The position numbers and the translations under genes were made by a program. Under the pieces are notes generated by a model, which was given only the letters and a program-made list of their open reading frames with translations, did no database searches and was not told the origin of the DNA. Shown here piece by piece: positions 1 to 8,973 of a stretch of DNA of 54,334 nt. Numbering within the stretch: position 1 is the stretch's first letter; each line of letters starts with the position of its first letter. Source of the stretch: an uncultured delta proteobacterium (GTDB lineage Bacteria > Myxococcota_A > Polyangia > Haliangiales > Haliangiaceae); assembly GCA_900696455.1 (NCBI GenBank), contig CAADGB010000202.1, positions 1-54,334 of the forward strand, given 5' to 3'.

Positions 1-20
1 CCCGGCGGCGACGCGCTCAC
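1..20 (-). CDS. 4-hydroxybenzoyl-CoA reductase alpha subunit, extreme 5' end only (inferred)
   Basis: A GTG codon at 18-20 on the minus strand overlaps the TGA stop of hcrC in the same GTGA arrangement used repeatedly by this operon, so a further gene almost certainly starts here and runs off the left edge. Only about six codons are visible, so the product cannot be read. The large molybdopterin subunit HcrA is the expected partner of the adjacent HcrC; that identity is inference from context alone. Confidence 0.35.
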
Positions 21-610
21 CGCGGCTCCTCGCCGGCGGCCGGCGCCGCGCCGGCCTCGCCGGCGGCCGGCGCCGCGCTGGCCTCGCCGGCGGCGACCAC
101 GGCGTCGACGATCTTGACGTACCCGGTGCAGCGGCACAGGTTGCCGGCGAGGGCGTGGCGGACCTCGTCGCGGTCGGGGCGGGCGGTCCGGCGCAGGAGC
201 GCGGACGCGGTCATGAGCATGCCGGGCGTGCAGAACCCGCACTGGGCGGCGCCGTGGCGCACGAAGGCCTCCTGCAGCGGCGCGAGGCGGCCGCCGCGGG
301 CCAGCGCCTCGACGGTCTCGACCCGGCGGCCGTCGACCGCGACCGCCAGGGTCAAGCACGACAGCACCGGCTCGTCGTCGACCAGCACCGTGCAGGCGCC
401 GCAGTCGCCGGCGTCGCAGCCCTGCTTGGTCCCGACCAGGCCCAGGACCTCGCGCAGCAGCTCGACCAGGGTGCGCGCCGGCGGCACCGCCACGGTCACG
501 CGATCGCCGTTGACCGTGAGCGCGATCGGGACGAGCGCACCGCCGTCGGCCGCGACCCCCGCCGCGACGGCGGTCGTCCCGGCCGCGGGATCAGGCCCGT
601 GCCAGGGCAT
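17..610 (-). CDS. hcrC: 4-hydroxybenzoyl-CoA reductase gamma subunit, 2x[2Fe-2S] protein
   Basis: 197 residues. Small iron-sulfur subunit of the xanthine oxidase family. A plant-type ferredoxin cluster motif (GCDAGDCGACTV, then a Cys in PVLSC) comes first, followed by the second cluster (CGFCTPGM and NLCRCTGY), the order seen in HcrC, CoxS and related subunits. In the complex it carries electrons between ferredoxin and the molybdenum site that removes the para-hydroxyl of 4-hydroxybenzoyl-CoA. It is longer than typical HcrC (about 160 aa) because of a 30-residue N-terminal extension and an Ala/Pro/Gly/Glu repeat tail. The start overlaps the preceding gene by 20 bases. Assignment to 4-hydroxybenzoyl-CoA rather than another substrate rests on the neighbouring bcr genes and on the hcrB gene at 33935. 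Confidence 0.85.
   Translation of the reverse strand: MPWHGPDPAAGTTAVAAGVAADGGALVPIALTVNGDRVTVAVPPARTLVELLREVLGLVGTKQGCDAGDCGACTVLVDDEPVLSCLTLAVAVDGRRVETVEALARGGRLAPLQEAFVRHGAAQCGFCTPGMLMTASALLRRTARPDRDEVRHALAGNLCRCTGYVKIVDAVVAAGEASAAPAAGEAGAAPAAGEEPR
28..94 (-). repeat. 27-bp tandem repeat in the 3' end of hcrC
   Basis: Two copies of a 27-base unit (28-54 and 55-81, one base different) and a partial third copy (82-94). The unit is in frame and encodes a nine-residue Ala/Gly/Glu/Pro-rich repeat at the C-terminus of HcrC. Period divisible by three means copy-number change would not break the frame. Confidence 0.85.
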
Positions 611-1847
611 GGAGCTCCTCGTCGTCGAGCACGCGGTCGAGGCCCTTGGCGTGCTCGAGCATCCGGGTCACCCGGGCGTCGTCGGCCTCGTAGCCGTGGC
701 GGCGCAGCCACCACACGACGTTGGCGCGGCCGCTCTGGTGGCCGACCGCGATCTCCTGGGCGCGGCCGAAGGCGTGGGCCGGCACCGACGAGTAGACGCG
801 GTCGGCGAGGTCGACGTCGCCCAGCGCCTCGGCCTTGGCCACCGCCGCGGCGTGGACGCCGGTCGCGGTGCGGAAGGCGTCGCGGCCGACCAGCGGGTAC
901 GCCGGCGGCACGGCGACGCCGGTGGCGGCGCTCACCGCCTCGACGTAGGCGACCAGGCACGACAGGTCGTGACGCCCGGGCGGGAGCAGCCCCAGCAGGT
1001 GGAGGTTGAGCAGCACCAGCTCCATCGGCGCGTTGCCGGTGCGCTCGCCGATGCCGAGCCCGCAGGCGTGGACCCGATCGACGCCCCACTCCAGCGCGAA
1101 CAGGGCGCCGGTGAGCGCGTGCCCGCGATCGTTGTGACCGTGCCAGTCGATGGCGACCCGGTCCTCGACGTCGAGGGCGCGCAGCACGCCGCGGGTGAAC
1201 GCGACCAGGTTGCGCACGCCGTCGGGGGTGGCGTGACCGCAGGTGTCGCACAGCACGAGGCGGGTGGCGCCGGCGTCGACGGCGGCGCGGAACAGCACGT
1301 CGAGCACGGCGGGGTGGCTGCGCGTGGTGTCCTCGGTGACGAAGGTCGCCGGCAGCCCGGCCGTCACCACGGCACCGACGGCCTCGCGGGTGTGGCGGAC
1401 CAGACGCTCCAGCTCCCAGCCTTCGGCCGCCGCCCGCAGCGGGCTCGAGCCGATGAAGGTCGAGACCTCGACCGCCGTCCCCACCCGCTGGCTGAGCTCG
1501 AGGATGGGCGTGATGTCGGCGAGGACGGTGCGGGCCGCGCAGTTGGGCGCGATGGGTAGCCGCTCGTCGACGATCGCGCGCAGGAGCCGCTCGCAGTCGG
1601 CGCGCGCGCGGGGGCCGGCGCCGGGCAGGCCGAGGTCGACGGCGTCGATGCCGAGCCGGGACATGAGCCGGATCAGCGCCAGCTTGTCGTCGAGGCCCGG
1701 GTCGCGCACCGCCGGCGACTGCAGGCCGTCGCGCAGGGTCTCGTCGAGGAGCTGCGGCCGCTTGCGCAGCACCGGGCCGCGCCGGTCCTTCTCGTTCCAG
1801 TCGTAGATGCGGGTGGCGGGATCGGCCCGGCCGGCGAGCGAGGTCAC
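591..1847 (-). CDS. DRE-TIM metallolyase, isopropylmalate/homocitrate synthase-like
   Basis: 418 residues from a GTG start. Catalyses, by family, a Claisen-type condensation of an acyl-CoA (usually acetyl-CoA) with a 2-oxo acid. Visible family motifs are the DRE-TIM signature LLDETLRDGLQSP, the metal-binding HGHNDRG, and GLGIGERTGNAPME. It lacks the long C-terminal leucine-sensing domain of LeuA, so its size resembles homocitrate synthase (NifV-like), citramalate synthase or Re-citrate synthase. It sits inside the benzoyl-CoA operon between a hemerythrin gene (7-base gap) and hcrC (20-base overlap), so it is probably expressed with aromatic degradation. A Re-type citrate synthase feeding acetyl-CoA into the TCA cycle is one possible role, but that is speculation; the substrate cannot be read from sequence. 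Confidence 0.75.
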   Translation of the reverse strand: MTSLAGRADPATRIYDWNEKDRRGPVLRKRPQLLDETLRDGLQSPAVRDPGLDDKLALIRLMSRLGIDAVDLGLPGAGPRARADCERLLRAIVDERLPIAPNCAARTVLADITPILELSQRVGTAVEVSTFIGSSPLRAAAEGWELERLVRHTREAVGAVVTAGLPATFVTEDTTRSHPAVLDVLFRAAVDAGATRLVLCDTCGHATPDGVRNLVAFTRGVLRALDVEDRVAIDWHGHNDRGHALTGALFALEWGVDRVHACGLGIGERTGNAPMELVLLNLHLLGLLPPGRHDLSCLVAYVEAVSAATGVAVPPAYPLVGRDAFRTATGVHAAAVAKAEALGDVDLADRVYSSVPAHAFGRAQEIAVGHQSGRANVVWWLRRHGYEADDARVTRMLEHAKGLDRVLDDEELHALARA

Positions 1848-1854
1848 GGCCGCC

Positions 1855-2313
1855 TCAGCGGAACGCCCGCAGCTCGGCCACCAGGCGCGCGCGCGCGCCG
1901 TCGGGCAGGTGGTCGTCGGTCAGCGGGTAGACGATCGCCTCCTCCTTGACGTTGTGGTCGCCCAGCACCGCGACCAGCGCCGCTCGCTCGAGCGTGAAGG
2001 CGGCGGGATCGCCGCCGGCGAGCGCGGCCTCCATGCCGGCGAGGTGCTCCTCGATCATCCGGTGCTCCTCGCGCATCACCGCGGTCGGGCCGTCGTGGCC
2101 GGTCACCCGCGCGAAGGTCGGGAACAGGAGCTCATCCTCGAGGCGGATGTGGCGTCCCAGGCCGGCCGCGAAGCCGCCCAGCAGCCGCGCCGCCGGCGCG
2201 AGGTCCCCCGCCGCCACCAGCGCGGTCAGCTCCACGAGCAGCGCGTCGAGCCGGTCGTGGTCGGCGGACAGGTAGCCGGTGCCGGTGGTCTCGGGATCGG
2301 GATCGGTGGCCAT
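1855..2313 (-). CDS. hemerythrin HHE-domain protein
   Basis: 152 residues, a four-helix diiron O2- or redox-sensing fold. The histidine and acidic ligands expected for HHE cation-binding domains are seen: SADHDRLD near residue 19, GRHIRLEDELLFP near 55, REEHRMIEEH near 84 and GDHNVKEEAIVYP near 118. No signal peptide, so cytoplasmic. The ATG at 2311-2313 was chosen because the homologous part starts just after it; the open frame extends much further upstream only as an artefact of high GC. It lies 17 bases after bcrD and 7 bases before the synthase gene, in the benzoyl-CoA reductase operon. A role in binding or removing O2 to protect the oxygen-labile reductase is plausible but inferred. Confidence 0.85.
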   Translation of the reverse strand: MATDPDPETTGTGYLSADHDRLDALLVELTALVAAGDLAPAARLLGGFAAGLGRHIRLEDELLFPTFARVTGHDGPTAVMREEHRMIEEHLAGMEAALAGGDPAAFTLERAALVAVLGDHNVKEEAIVYPLTDDHLPDGARARLVAELRAFR

Positions 2314-2330
2314 GGGCGCTCCTGGGGCGG

Positions 2331-3221
2331 TCAGGCGTCGGGGTGGGGGGTGCGGCTGGCGTCGCCGCGCGGATCGGGGCCGGTGACCGGGACCCCGGCC
2401 GCCAGCTTGCGGCGGCGGTAGGCGGCCCACAGCGCGGCGCCGATCGCGCCGGCGTGGACGCCGAGGGGGTGGCTGCGCACCTCCATCGCGCCGCCGCTCT
2501 CGGCCAGGCGGTCGCGCAGGCAGGCGAGCAGGCCGGCGTCCTGGGCCAGGCCGCCGGTCACCAGCACCGGGCTGCCGGCCTTGGCCGCGCGCAGGAGCTT
2601 GGCCAGCCGGATCGCCACCGACTCGTGGATGCCGCGCAAGATCTCCGCGGTGGAGACGCCGCGCGAGACCATGTTGATGACGTCGGTCTCGGCCAGCACC
2701 GCGCAGATCCCCGACACCGGCTCGGGGCGCGCCGCGGCCTGCGACAGCGCGCCGACCTCGTCGAGGCGGACCCCGAGGTAGCGGGCGATGTTCTCGATGA
2801 ACTGGCCGGTGCCGGCGGCGCACTGCGAGGTCATGCGCGAGGCCAGGACCTTGGCCCGGGCGTCGACCACGATCGCGCGCGCCCACAGCGCGCCGACGTC
2901 GAGCACGGCGCGGGCCTCGGGCTCGAGGAAGATCGCGCCCCGGGCGTGGCAGGTCATGCCGTAGAAGTGGCCGGTGCGCACTCCCTCGGCGACGTCGCCG
3001 TCGCCGGTGGAGGCGACGTAGGCGAGGTCCGACTCCTCGACCCGCGCCGCGTCGAGGGCGGCGGTGAGCGCCGCGCGCAGCACCGCGCGCGGATCGCGGC
3101 GCCGGATCCGCTCGAGGTGGGTGGCGCGCAGGGCGCCGCCGCCGTCGCCGTCGTCGTCGAGGACGACGACCTTGATCGAGCTCGAGCCGACGTCGATGCC
3201 GCAGGTGGTCAGGCGCTGCAT
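2331..3221 (-). CDS. bcrD: benzoyl-CoA reductase subunit D (ATPase, class I)
   Basis: 296 residues. One of two ASKHA-fold ATP-hydrolysing electron-activase subunits of class I benzoyl-CoA reductase, which couples ATP hydrolysis to ring reduction. Visible motifs: the nucleotide-binding GIDVGSSSIKVVVL at the N-terminus, the cluster-binding SQCAAGTGQF, the second cysteine in SGICAVLAETDV, and the C-terminal LVTGGLAQDAG. BcrA and BcrD share one bridging [4Fe-4S] cluster bound by two cysteines from each. The ATG at 3219-3221 is used (a GTG three codons upstream is possible); it overlaps the end of bcrA by 13 bases. Length fits BcrD/BadG. Confidence 0.93.
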   Translation of the reverse strand: MQRLTTCGIDVGSSSIKVVVLDDDGDGGGALRATHLERIRRRDPRAVLRAALTAALDAARVEESDLAYVASTGDGDVAEGVRTGHFYGMTCHARGAIFLEPEARAVLDVGALWARAIVVDARAKVLASRMTSQCAAGTGQFIENIARYLGVRLDEVGALSQAAARPEPVSGICAVLAETDVINMVSRGVSTAEILRGIHESVAIRLAKLLRAAKAGSPVLVTGGLAQDAGLLACLRDRLAESGGAMEVRSHPLGVHAGAIGAALWAAYRRRKLAAGVPVTGPDPRGDASRTPHPDA

Positions 3222-4516
3222 CCCGTGCACTCCTTGCCGTCGGGCAGATCCTCGGCCGGCACGCCGCGACGGGCGAACAGCGCCGCGCCCAGCGCGCCGG
3301 TGTAGATCGAGTCGTGGTGGACGTTGATCGTGCGCGGCCCGTAGTGGGCCAGCACCATCTCGCGCAGGGCGGCGACCGCCGCCGGGTTGCGGGCGACCCC
3401 GCCGGTGAAGGTGAGCTCGTCGCTGACCCCGCCCGAGCGGGCCAGGAGGCTCATCGCCCGGGTGACGATCGCGCGGTGCAGCCCGGCCAGGACGTCCTCG
3501 CGCTTCTCGCCCACCGACAGCAGGTCGCGGATCTCGGTGCCGGCGAAGACCGTGCAGGTCGAGGTGATGCGCGCCGGTCGTCGCGCGGTCAGGGCCAGCG
3601 GCCCCAGCTCGTGCAGGCCGAGGGACAGCTCGTCGGCGATGTAGCCGAGGTAGCGGCCGCAGCCGGCGGCGCAGCGGTCGTTCATCTGGAAGCCGGTGAC
3701 CAGGCCGGTGGCGTCGATCTGGATCGCCTTGGTGTCCTGGCCGCCGATGTCGAGGACGGTGCGGGTGCGCGGCAGCATCGCGTGGGCGCCCAGGCCGTGG
3801 CACAGGATCTCGCTGCGGATGCAGTCACGCGGGAACGGCAGGCGGGCCCGGCCGTAGCCGGTGCCGACGAAGCCGGCGACGTCGAGCGCGGTCGCCGCCG
3901 CCGCCGCGCCGGCCGCCAGCGCCGCCTCCCGCCGCGCCGCCGGCAGGGCCGCGCGCTCGACCGCCATCGCGAAGACCTCGGCGAACGGCAGGTCGAGGAG
4001 CTGGTTCTCGGCCTCGAGGATGGCGCGGTCGTAGACGCCGAGCAGACGCTCGAAGTCGACGCCGCCGCGCTCGCCGGCCTCCTCGGCCAGGGCGTGGAAG
4101 CGGGCGCCGACGATGTCGCGGAAGAACGAGCCGCGGCCGCGGGCGGCGGCGCTGAAGAGCTGGCCGGCCTCCTCGACCATCCGGGCCAGGATCATGTCGA
4201 TGGCCGGGGCCAGGCGCGGCCCCTCGCCGGGGATGGCGCGGGCGCCCTCGCGGCAGAGCTGGCGCAGCGCCTCGAGCCGGTGCAGGTCGCTGGTGACCCA
4301 GAACGCCTCGGCCACCGCGTGGCCGTCGTCGCCGAGGGGGCGCAGGGCCAGCGCCAGCCGGGCGTCGGTCATGGCGTCGCGGCGCGCGATCTCGACCGCG
4401 ACGTCGTAGTTGGAGCGGGTGTTGGTGATGCCGCGGCCGACGACGTGCTCGTCGTCGCCGACCAGCACCGCCTTGCTGGTGGTCGAGCCGAGGTCGACGC
4501 CGAGGTAGAGCCTCAC
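3209..4516 (-). CDS. bcrA: benzoyl-CoA reductase subunit A (ATPase, class I)
   Basis: 435 residues from a GTG start that overlaps the bcrB stop as GTGA. Larger ASKHA ATPase subunit of class I benzoyl-CoA reductase. Shows the phosphate loop GVDLGSTTSKAVLVG, the second nucleotide motif VLDIGGQDTKAIQ, the [4Fe-4S] cysteines in NDRCAAGCGRYLG and in ITSTCTVFAGTEI, and LTFTGGVARN near the C-terminus. Length matches BcrA/BadF (about 437). The gene order bcrC-bcrB-bcrA-bcrD is the Thauera/Rhodopseudomonas order, distinct from the BzdNOPQ type. ATP-driven reductases of this class occur in facultative anaerobes; strict anaerobes normally use the ATP-independent BamB-I system. Confidence 0.95.
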   Translation of the reverse strand: MRLYLGVDLGSTTSKAVLVGDDEHVVGRGITNTRSNYDVAVEIARRDAMTDARLALALRPLGDDGHAVAEAFWVTSDLHRLEALRQLCREGARAIPGEGPRLAPAIDMILARMVEEAGQLFSAAARGRGSFFRDIVGARFHALAEEAGERGGVDFERLLGVYDRAILEAENQLLDLPFAEVFAMAVERAALPAARREAALAAGAAAAATALDVAGFVGTGYGRARLPFPRDCIRSEILCHGLGAHAMLPRTRTVLDIGGQDTKAIQIDATGLVTGFQMNDRCAAGCGRYLGYIADELSLGLHELGPLALTARRPARITSTCTVFAGTEIRDLLSVGEKREDVLAGLHRAIVTRAMSLLARSGGVSDELTFTGGVARNPAAVAALREMVLAHYGPRTINVHHDSIYTGALGAALFARRGVPAEDLPDGKECTGCSA

Positions 4517-5838
4517 GGCCGCACCTCCGCGGCCGCGGCGGCCGCGGCGGCCGCGCTGGCGGCGCCCGCCCGCCGCGCCGCCAGCATCTGCAGGTACGAC
4601 TCGATCCGGTTCTTGATGTTGGCGTGGCCGTAGTAGCGGGCGTCGACCAGGTCCGACTCGATGAAGCCGCCGGGGATCCCGGTCAGCCGCTCGACCTCGC
4701 GCAGCATGTGGAGCTGGCCGGCCGAGAACGAGTTGCAGCTCTTGACCGAGTGGATGACGAAGCCGTCGGCCTCGTACTCGCGCACCATGTCGGCCAGGAT
4801 CTGGCTGCGCTGGGGCAGCGGCAGGTTGGTGTAACAGGACAGGCAGTAGTCGGCGAGCGACTCCAGCGGCCGCGCCGGGTCGTGGCGGAAGCCGCGCTCG
4901 TAGGTGCCGCCGACCTGGGTGTAGGTCGAGGCCACCGCCACCGCGCCCTCGTCGTGGAACACCTTCCAGAAGTCGCGGAACGAGGTCCAGTTGGGAGGGC
5001 CCTCGATCACCAGGCGGAAGCGCTCGTCGCCGAGCGGGCCGTCGGGGGTGATCGGGCCCTGGCCGGCGGCCAGCCGCTCCTCGACCTCGCCGCGCAGGGT
5101 GGCGTAGTAGCGGCAGGCGTCCTCGCTGCCGCGGAACGAGGTGAAGATCGGGCCGATGTAGTAGACGCCCCCGAAGTAGGCGTCGATCGGCGACGGCCGG
5201 TGGCGCGCCGAGCGGAAGACCCAGGCCAGGTCGTCCTCGGCCCGCCGCGAGCAGGCGAGGAGCTCGCGCAGGCGGTCGAGGTCGAGGCGCCGCCCGGTCA
5301 CCTGCTCCAGCTTGGGGATGACCTCGCGCTGGAGCTGCTCGACGACGTAGCTGCGCATGGCGTCGGTGACCACGCCGTCGCCGACGTACGGCACGTGCAG
5401 CATGGCCACCTCGCACCGGTACTGCTCGCGCAGCAGCTCGAACCACTGCATGAACGTGAAGCAGCCGGTGAACGACAGCAGCAGGAGGTCGGGCGGCGGG
5501 ATGGCGTCGCCGGTGGGACCGACGTTGCCCTTCATGAGCATGCCGAGATCGCACTTGACGTAGCTGCACACGTCCTCGGAGTGGCCGGCGCGCTCGGCCT
5601 CGCGGATGAACCCACCCGAGCGCTGGCGCATCGCCGACTGCAACGCGTTGACCTCGGGGTAGACCGGGGCCACGTCGAACGCGCTCAGCAGCTCGACCAG
5701 GTTGCCGGGCACGAAGGTGTAGACCACCGGCCGGCCCTCGTCGCGGGCGCGGCCCAGGCGCGCGAAGTAGCCGGCGAGCAGCCCCTTCTGCGCCTCCATC
5801 GAGGCTTCCTTCTTGATCGCGGCGTCCTGCTTGCTCAT
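4513..5838 (-). CDS. bcrB: benzoyl-CoA reductase subunit B (class I)
   Basis: 441 residues. Member of the HgdB/BcrB/BcrC dehydratase-reductase family; with BcrC it forms the ring-reducing module that holds [4Fe-4S] clusters and binds benzoyl-CoA. Conserved stretches include TFVPGNLVELLSAFDV, CSYVKCDLG, the TGCFTFMQWFE stretch, GGVYYIGPIFTSF, and a cysteine-containing YCLSCYTNLP and HSVKSCNSFS near the C-terminus. It ends in an alanine run of low complexity. The ATG at 5838 overlaps the bcrC stop as ATGA and its stop overlaps bcrA as GTGA, so the three subunits are translationally coupled. Confidence 0.94.
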   Translation of the reverse strand: MSKQDAAIKKEASMEAQKGLLAGYFARLGRARDEGRPVVYTFVPGNLVELLSAFDVAPVYPEVNALQSAMRQRSGGFIREAERAGHSEDVCSYVKCDLGMLMKGNVGPTGDAIPPPDLLLLSFTGCFTFMQWFELLREQYRCEVAMLHVPYVGDGVVTDAMRSYVVEQLQREVIPKLEQVTGRRLDLDRLRELLACSRRAEDDLAWVFRSARHRPSPIDAYFGGVYYIGPIFTSFRGSEDACRYYATLRGEVEERLAAGQGPITPDGPLGDERFRLVIEGPPNWTSFRDFWKVFHDEGAVAVASTYTQVGGTYERGFRHDPARPLESLADYCLSCYTNLPLPQRSQILADMVREYEADGFVIHSVKSCNSFSAGQLHMLREVERLTGIPGGFIESDLVDARYYGHANIKNRIESYLQMLAARRAGAASAAAAAAAAAEVRP

Positions 5839-7003
5839 GCGGTCCCCCACAGCTTCACGGAGTCGGCGAAGGTGCCGGCCTGCTCGCGGATGGCCTGGAA
5901 CTGGCCGGTGTTCTCGGCGTACTTGAACGCGGTGTACGGGATGGCGTGCTGGTCGAGCACGCGGGTCAGGCGCGGCTGGTCGAGCAGCGCCGGGTCGCAG
6001 AACGACGGCGCGGCGAACAGGACGCCGTCGGCGCCGCAGGCCCGCACCCGCGCCACCAGCTCGTGGCCGGCGCGGGCGTGCTGGTCGTAGCGCACCGCCG
6101 ACGGCCGGGTCGCGCGCAGCCAGGCCAGGGCCAGCGCCGCCATCGGGTCGCCGTCGTCGCCGACCTCCGGCGGCGGCCCGCACCGCTCGACGCCCTGGGT
6201 CAGATCGTCGTCGACGATGTAGCAGCCGGCGCGCTCGGCCGCGCGCAGGAGCGCGCGCGGCGGCTGCTCGCAGAAGGCGCCGACCAGGCACACCCGGATG
6301 CGATCCTCGGGCTTGCGGCCGCGGCGGCGGGCGGCCGCGACGTAGGCCCGGGCCAGCGCCGCCCACGCCGCCGGCGGCATGCTGTCGGCGGCGCGGCGCA
6401 GGAGGTAGACCTCGTCGACGGGCAGGTTCCACGGCTCCGCGCGCCGGGCCGCGGCCAGCTCGTCGGCGGCGGCGTGGGCCGCGTCGACGTCGGCGATGGC
6501 GGCGATCAGGCGCTCGGCGGTGGGCGCCACGCCGCTGCGCGCGCACAGATCGTGGTGGAGCGCGGTCAGCTCGTGGCGGAGGTAGGCGGCGGCGCTCGCC
6601 GGCTCGGCGGTCTGCGGCGGATCGATGAAGCGGGCCACGTGCTGGGGGAACGTCGTCTGCCACACCCCCGACAGGTTGCGGATGACGTCGCAGGTGTTGG
6701 GGAAGATCATCCCGTCGAGGGCGTCGAGGTGACCGAGCAGGCCGAGCTCGAGGGTCGAGCGCGGCAGGTGGCAGATGTACGACTGGTAGAAGGCGTCGCC
6801 GCGGATGGTCTCGAGGCGATCACCGGCGCCGCGCACGAACACCGGCAGCGCCCCCGCCGCCCACAGCACCTCGCGCGGCGCGAACACCGGCAGGCAGCCG
6901 ATCGCGAGGCGGCCGGAGCCCGCCTGCTTCCAGGCCCGGACGTGGCCGAGGGCGACGTCGTCGAAGCGCGCCTCCAGGTCCGAGACGATCGCGTCGATGG
7001 TGG

Positions 7004-7007
<4 letters not shown>
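5835..7007 (-). CDS. bcrC: benzoyl-CoA reductase subunit C (class I)
   Basis: 390 residues, the expected length of BcrC/BadD. Partner of BcrB in the substrate-reducing half of class I benzoyl-CoA reductase. Recognised by IGCLPVFAPREVLWAAG, YICHLPRSTLELGLLG, GMIFPNTCDVIRNLSG, VCLVGAFCEQPP and the C-terminal YTAFKYAENTGQFQ, with cysteines placed as in the family. The start ATG overlaps the dch stop by 4 bases. No 2[4Fe-4S] ferredoxin or ferredoxin-reducing KorAB gene is present in the window, so the electron donor to the complex must be encoded elsewhere. Confidence 0.95.
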
Positions 7008-7784
<777 letters not shown>

Positions 7785-7792
<8 letters not shown>

Positions 7793-8819
7793 GGGGCACC
7801 AGCACCGGGCGGTGAGCGAGCTCGTGGCGGTGGAGGCGTGCCAGGACGTCGGGGGCGTCGCGCAGGGCGTGGCGCCCGACCGCGCCGGCGACGTCGACGT
7901 CGCCCGCCAGCACCATGGCCAGGGCCTCGCCGTAGAGCGCCGGGTCGGCGCCCCAGTTGCCGTAGGCCTCGGCGTCGAGCGCCATCAGGTTGGACAGGCG
8001 CAGCGGCACGACCTCGGGGGTGAAGCCGACGACGGCGAGCTTGCCGCCGCGGGTGAGGAGCCCGAACCCGAGCTCCTGCCCCCGGGCGGTGCCCGAGCAC
8101 TCGAAGACGTGCCAGCCGGCGTCGGGCGCGGCCGGGGCCGCCGCGGCGAGGCGGCGGGCCAGCTCCTTGCGGGCGCCGCGCGGCTCGAGCTCCTGCGCCG
8201 GCACCGCGACCGCGGCGCCGCGGGCGCGCGCCCGCTCGAGCCGGGCCGGCGCGACGTCGATCGCGGCCACGGTCGCGCCGAGGGCGCGGGCGATCTCGAC
8301 CAGGAAGCCGCCGACCCCGCCGGCGCCGACGACGATCGCGACGTCGCCGGCGGCGAGGCCGGTGCGACGCACCGCCTGCAGCGGGGTGGTCACGGCGTCG
8401 GCGATCGCGGCCAGCCGCCACGGCTCGTCGACCTCGGGCACCGGCACCAGCCAGCGCGCCGGCACCTGGACGTGGGAGGCGAAGCCGCCGTCGTGGTGGT
8501 TGCCGGGCATGCGCGACGCCCCGCACGCCGTCGGCCGGCCGCGCCGGCACGCCGCGCACTCCCCGCACGGGCTCACCGCCGGCACCAGCACCAGCCCGCC
8601 GTCGGGGGCGCGGCCGATGATCTCGTGGCCGAGCACCAGCGGCCCCTTGTGGGCGGGCGCGACGCCGTCGTAGAGGTAGCCGAGGTCGGTGTGGCACACG
8701 CCGCAGCCGACGACCTCGATCGTGACGTGGCCGGGCGGCGGCGGCGGCAGCGCCTCCTCGAACCAGGTGAGCTGGCCGGGCCCCGTCATCCGCCAGCCGA
8801 CGCGAATCCCCTCGTGCAT
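7785..8819 (-). CDS. had: 6-hydroxycyclohex-1-ene-1-carbonyl-CoA dehydrogenase
   Basis: 344 residues, zinc-type medium-chain alcohol dehydrogenase. Oxidises the Dch product to 6-oxocyclohex-1-ene-1-carboxyl-CoA with NAD+. Catalytic-zinc motif GCGVCHTD and GHEIIG, structural-zinc cysteines CGECAACRRGRPTAC, and the Rossmann loop VVGAGGVGG are all visible. First gene of the long minus-strand operon. The ATG at 8817-8819 is favoured because the centre of an upstream FNR-like palindrome lies exactly 41.5 bases away and a TAGAGT hexamer occupies the -10 position, implying transcription starts at or next to this codon. No Shine-Dalgarno sequence is apparent, consistent with a leaderless message. Confidence 0.92.
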
Positions 8820-8826
8820 GAGGCGC

Positions 8827-8867
8827 ACTCTAGGAGGGTGTGGGCGGCCCGAGTTGACCGCGGTCAA
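8827..8867 (-). promoter_or_regulatory. FNR-like class II promoter of the had-bcr-hcr operon
   Basis: A perfect 16-base palindrome GTTGACCGCGGTCAAC (8853-8868) contains the FNR-type core TTGAC-N4-GTCAA at 8854-8867. On the minus strand a TAGAGT hexamer follows at 8832-8827, 28.5 bases from the palindrome centre. The box centre lies 41.5 bases upstream of the first base of the had ATG. The regulator could be the FNR-like protein encoded at 21826. Confidence 0.8.
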
Positions 8868-8925
8868 CCGCGCCCGCGGTTCGCGACCCGAGCCGCGATC
8901 ACCCCCCGGCGAATCGGGTTCGCGG

Positions 8926-8967
8926 TTGATCGGGGTCAACTCGCCGCGGGCGCGCCGGGGGTACCCA
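8926..8967 (+). promoter_or_regulatory. FNR-like class II promoter of oah
   Basis: TTGAT-CGGG-GTCAA at 8926-8939, flanked by G and C to give a near-palindromic 16-mer. A TACCCA hexamer at 8962-8967 is placed 29.5 bases from the box centre, and the oah ATG (8974) is exactly 41.5 bases from the centre. It lies 72 bases from the had-facing box, so the divergent region carries one box per direction. Confidence 0.78.
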
Positions 8968-8973
8968 CGGCTC

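Noticed and set aside
2314-3803. Longer N-terminal extensions of the hemerythrin and bcrD frames
   Set aside because: They overlap the well-supported neighbouring genes and encode Arg/Gly/Pro-rich text; family homology begins at the internal ATG codons.
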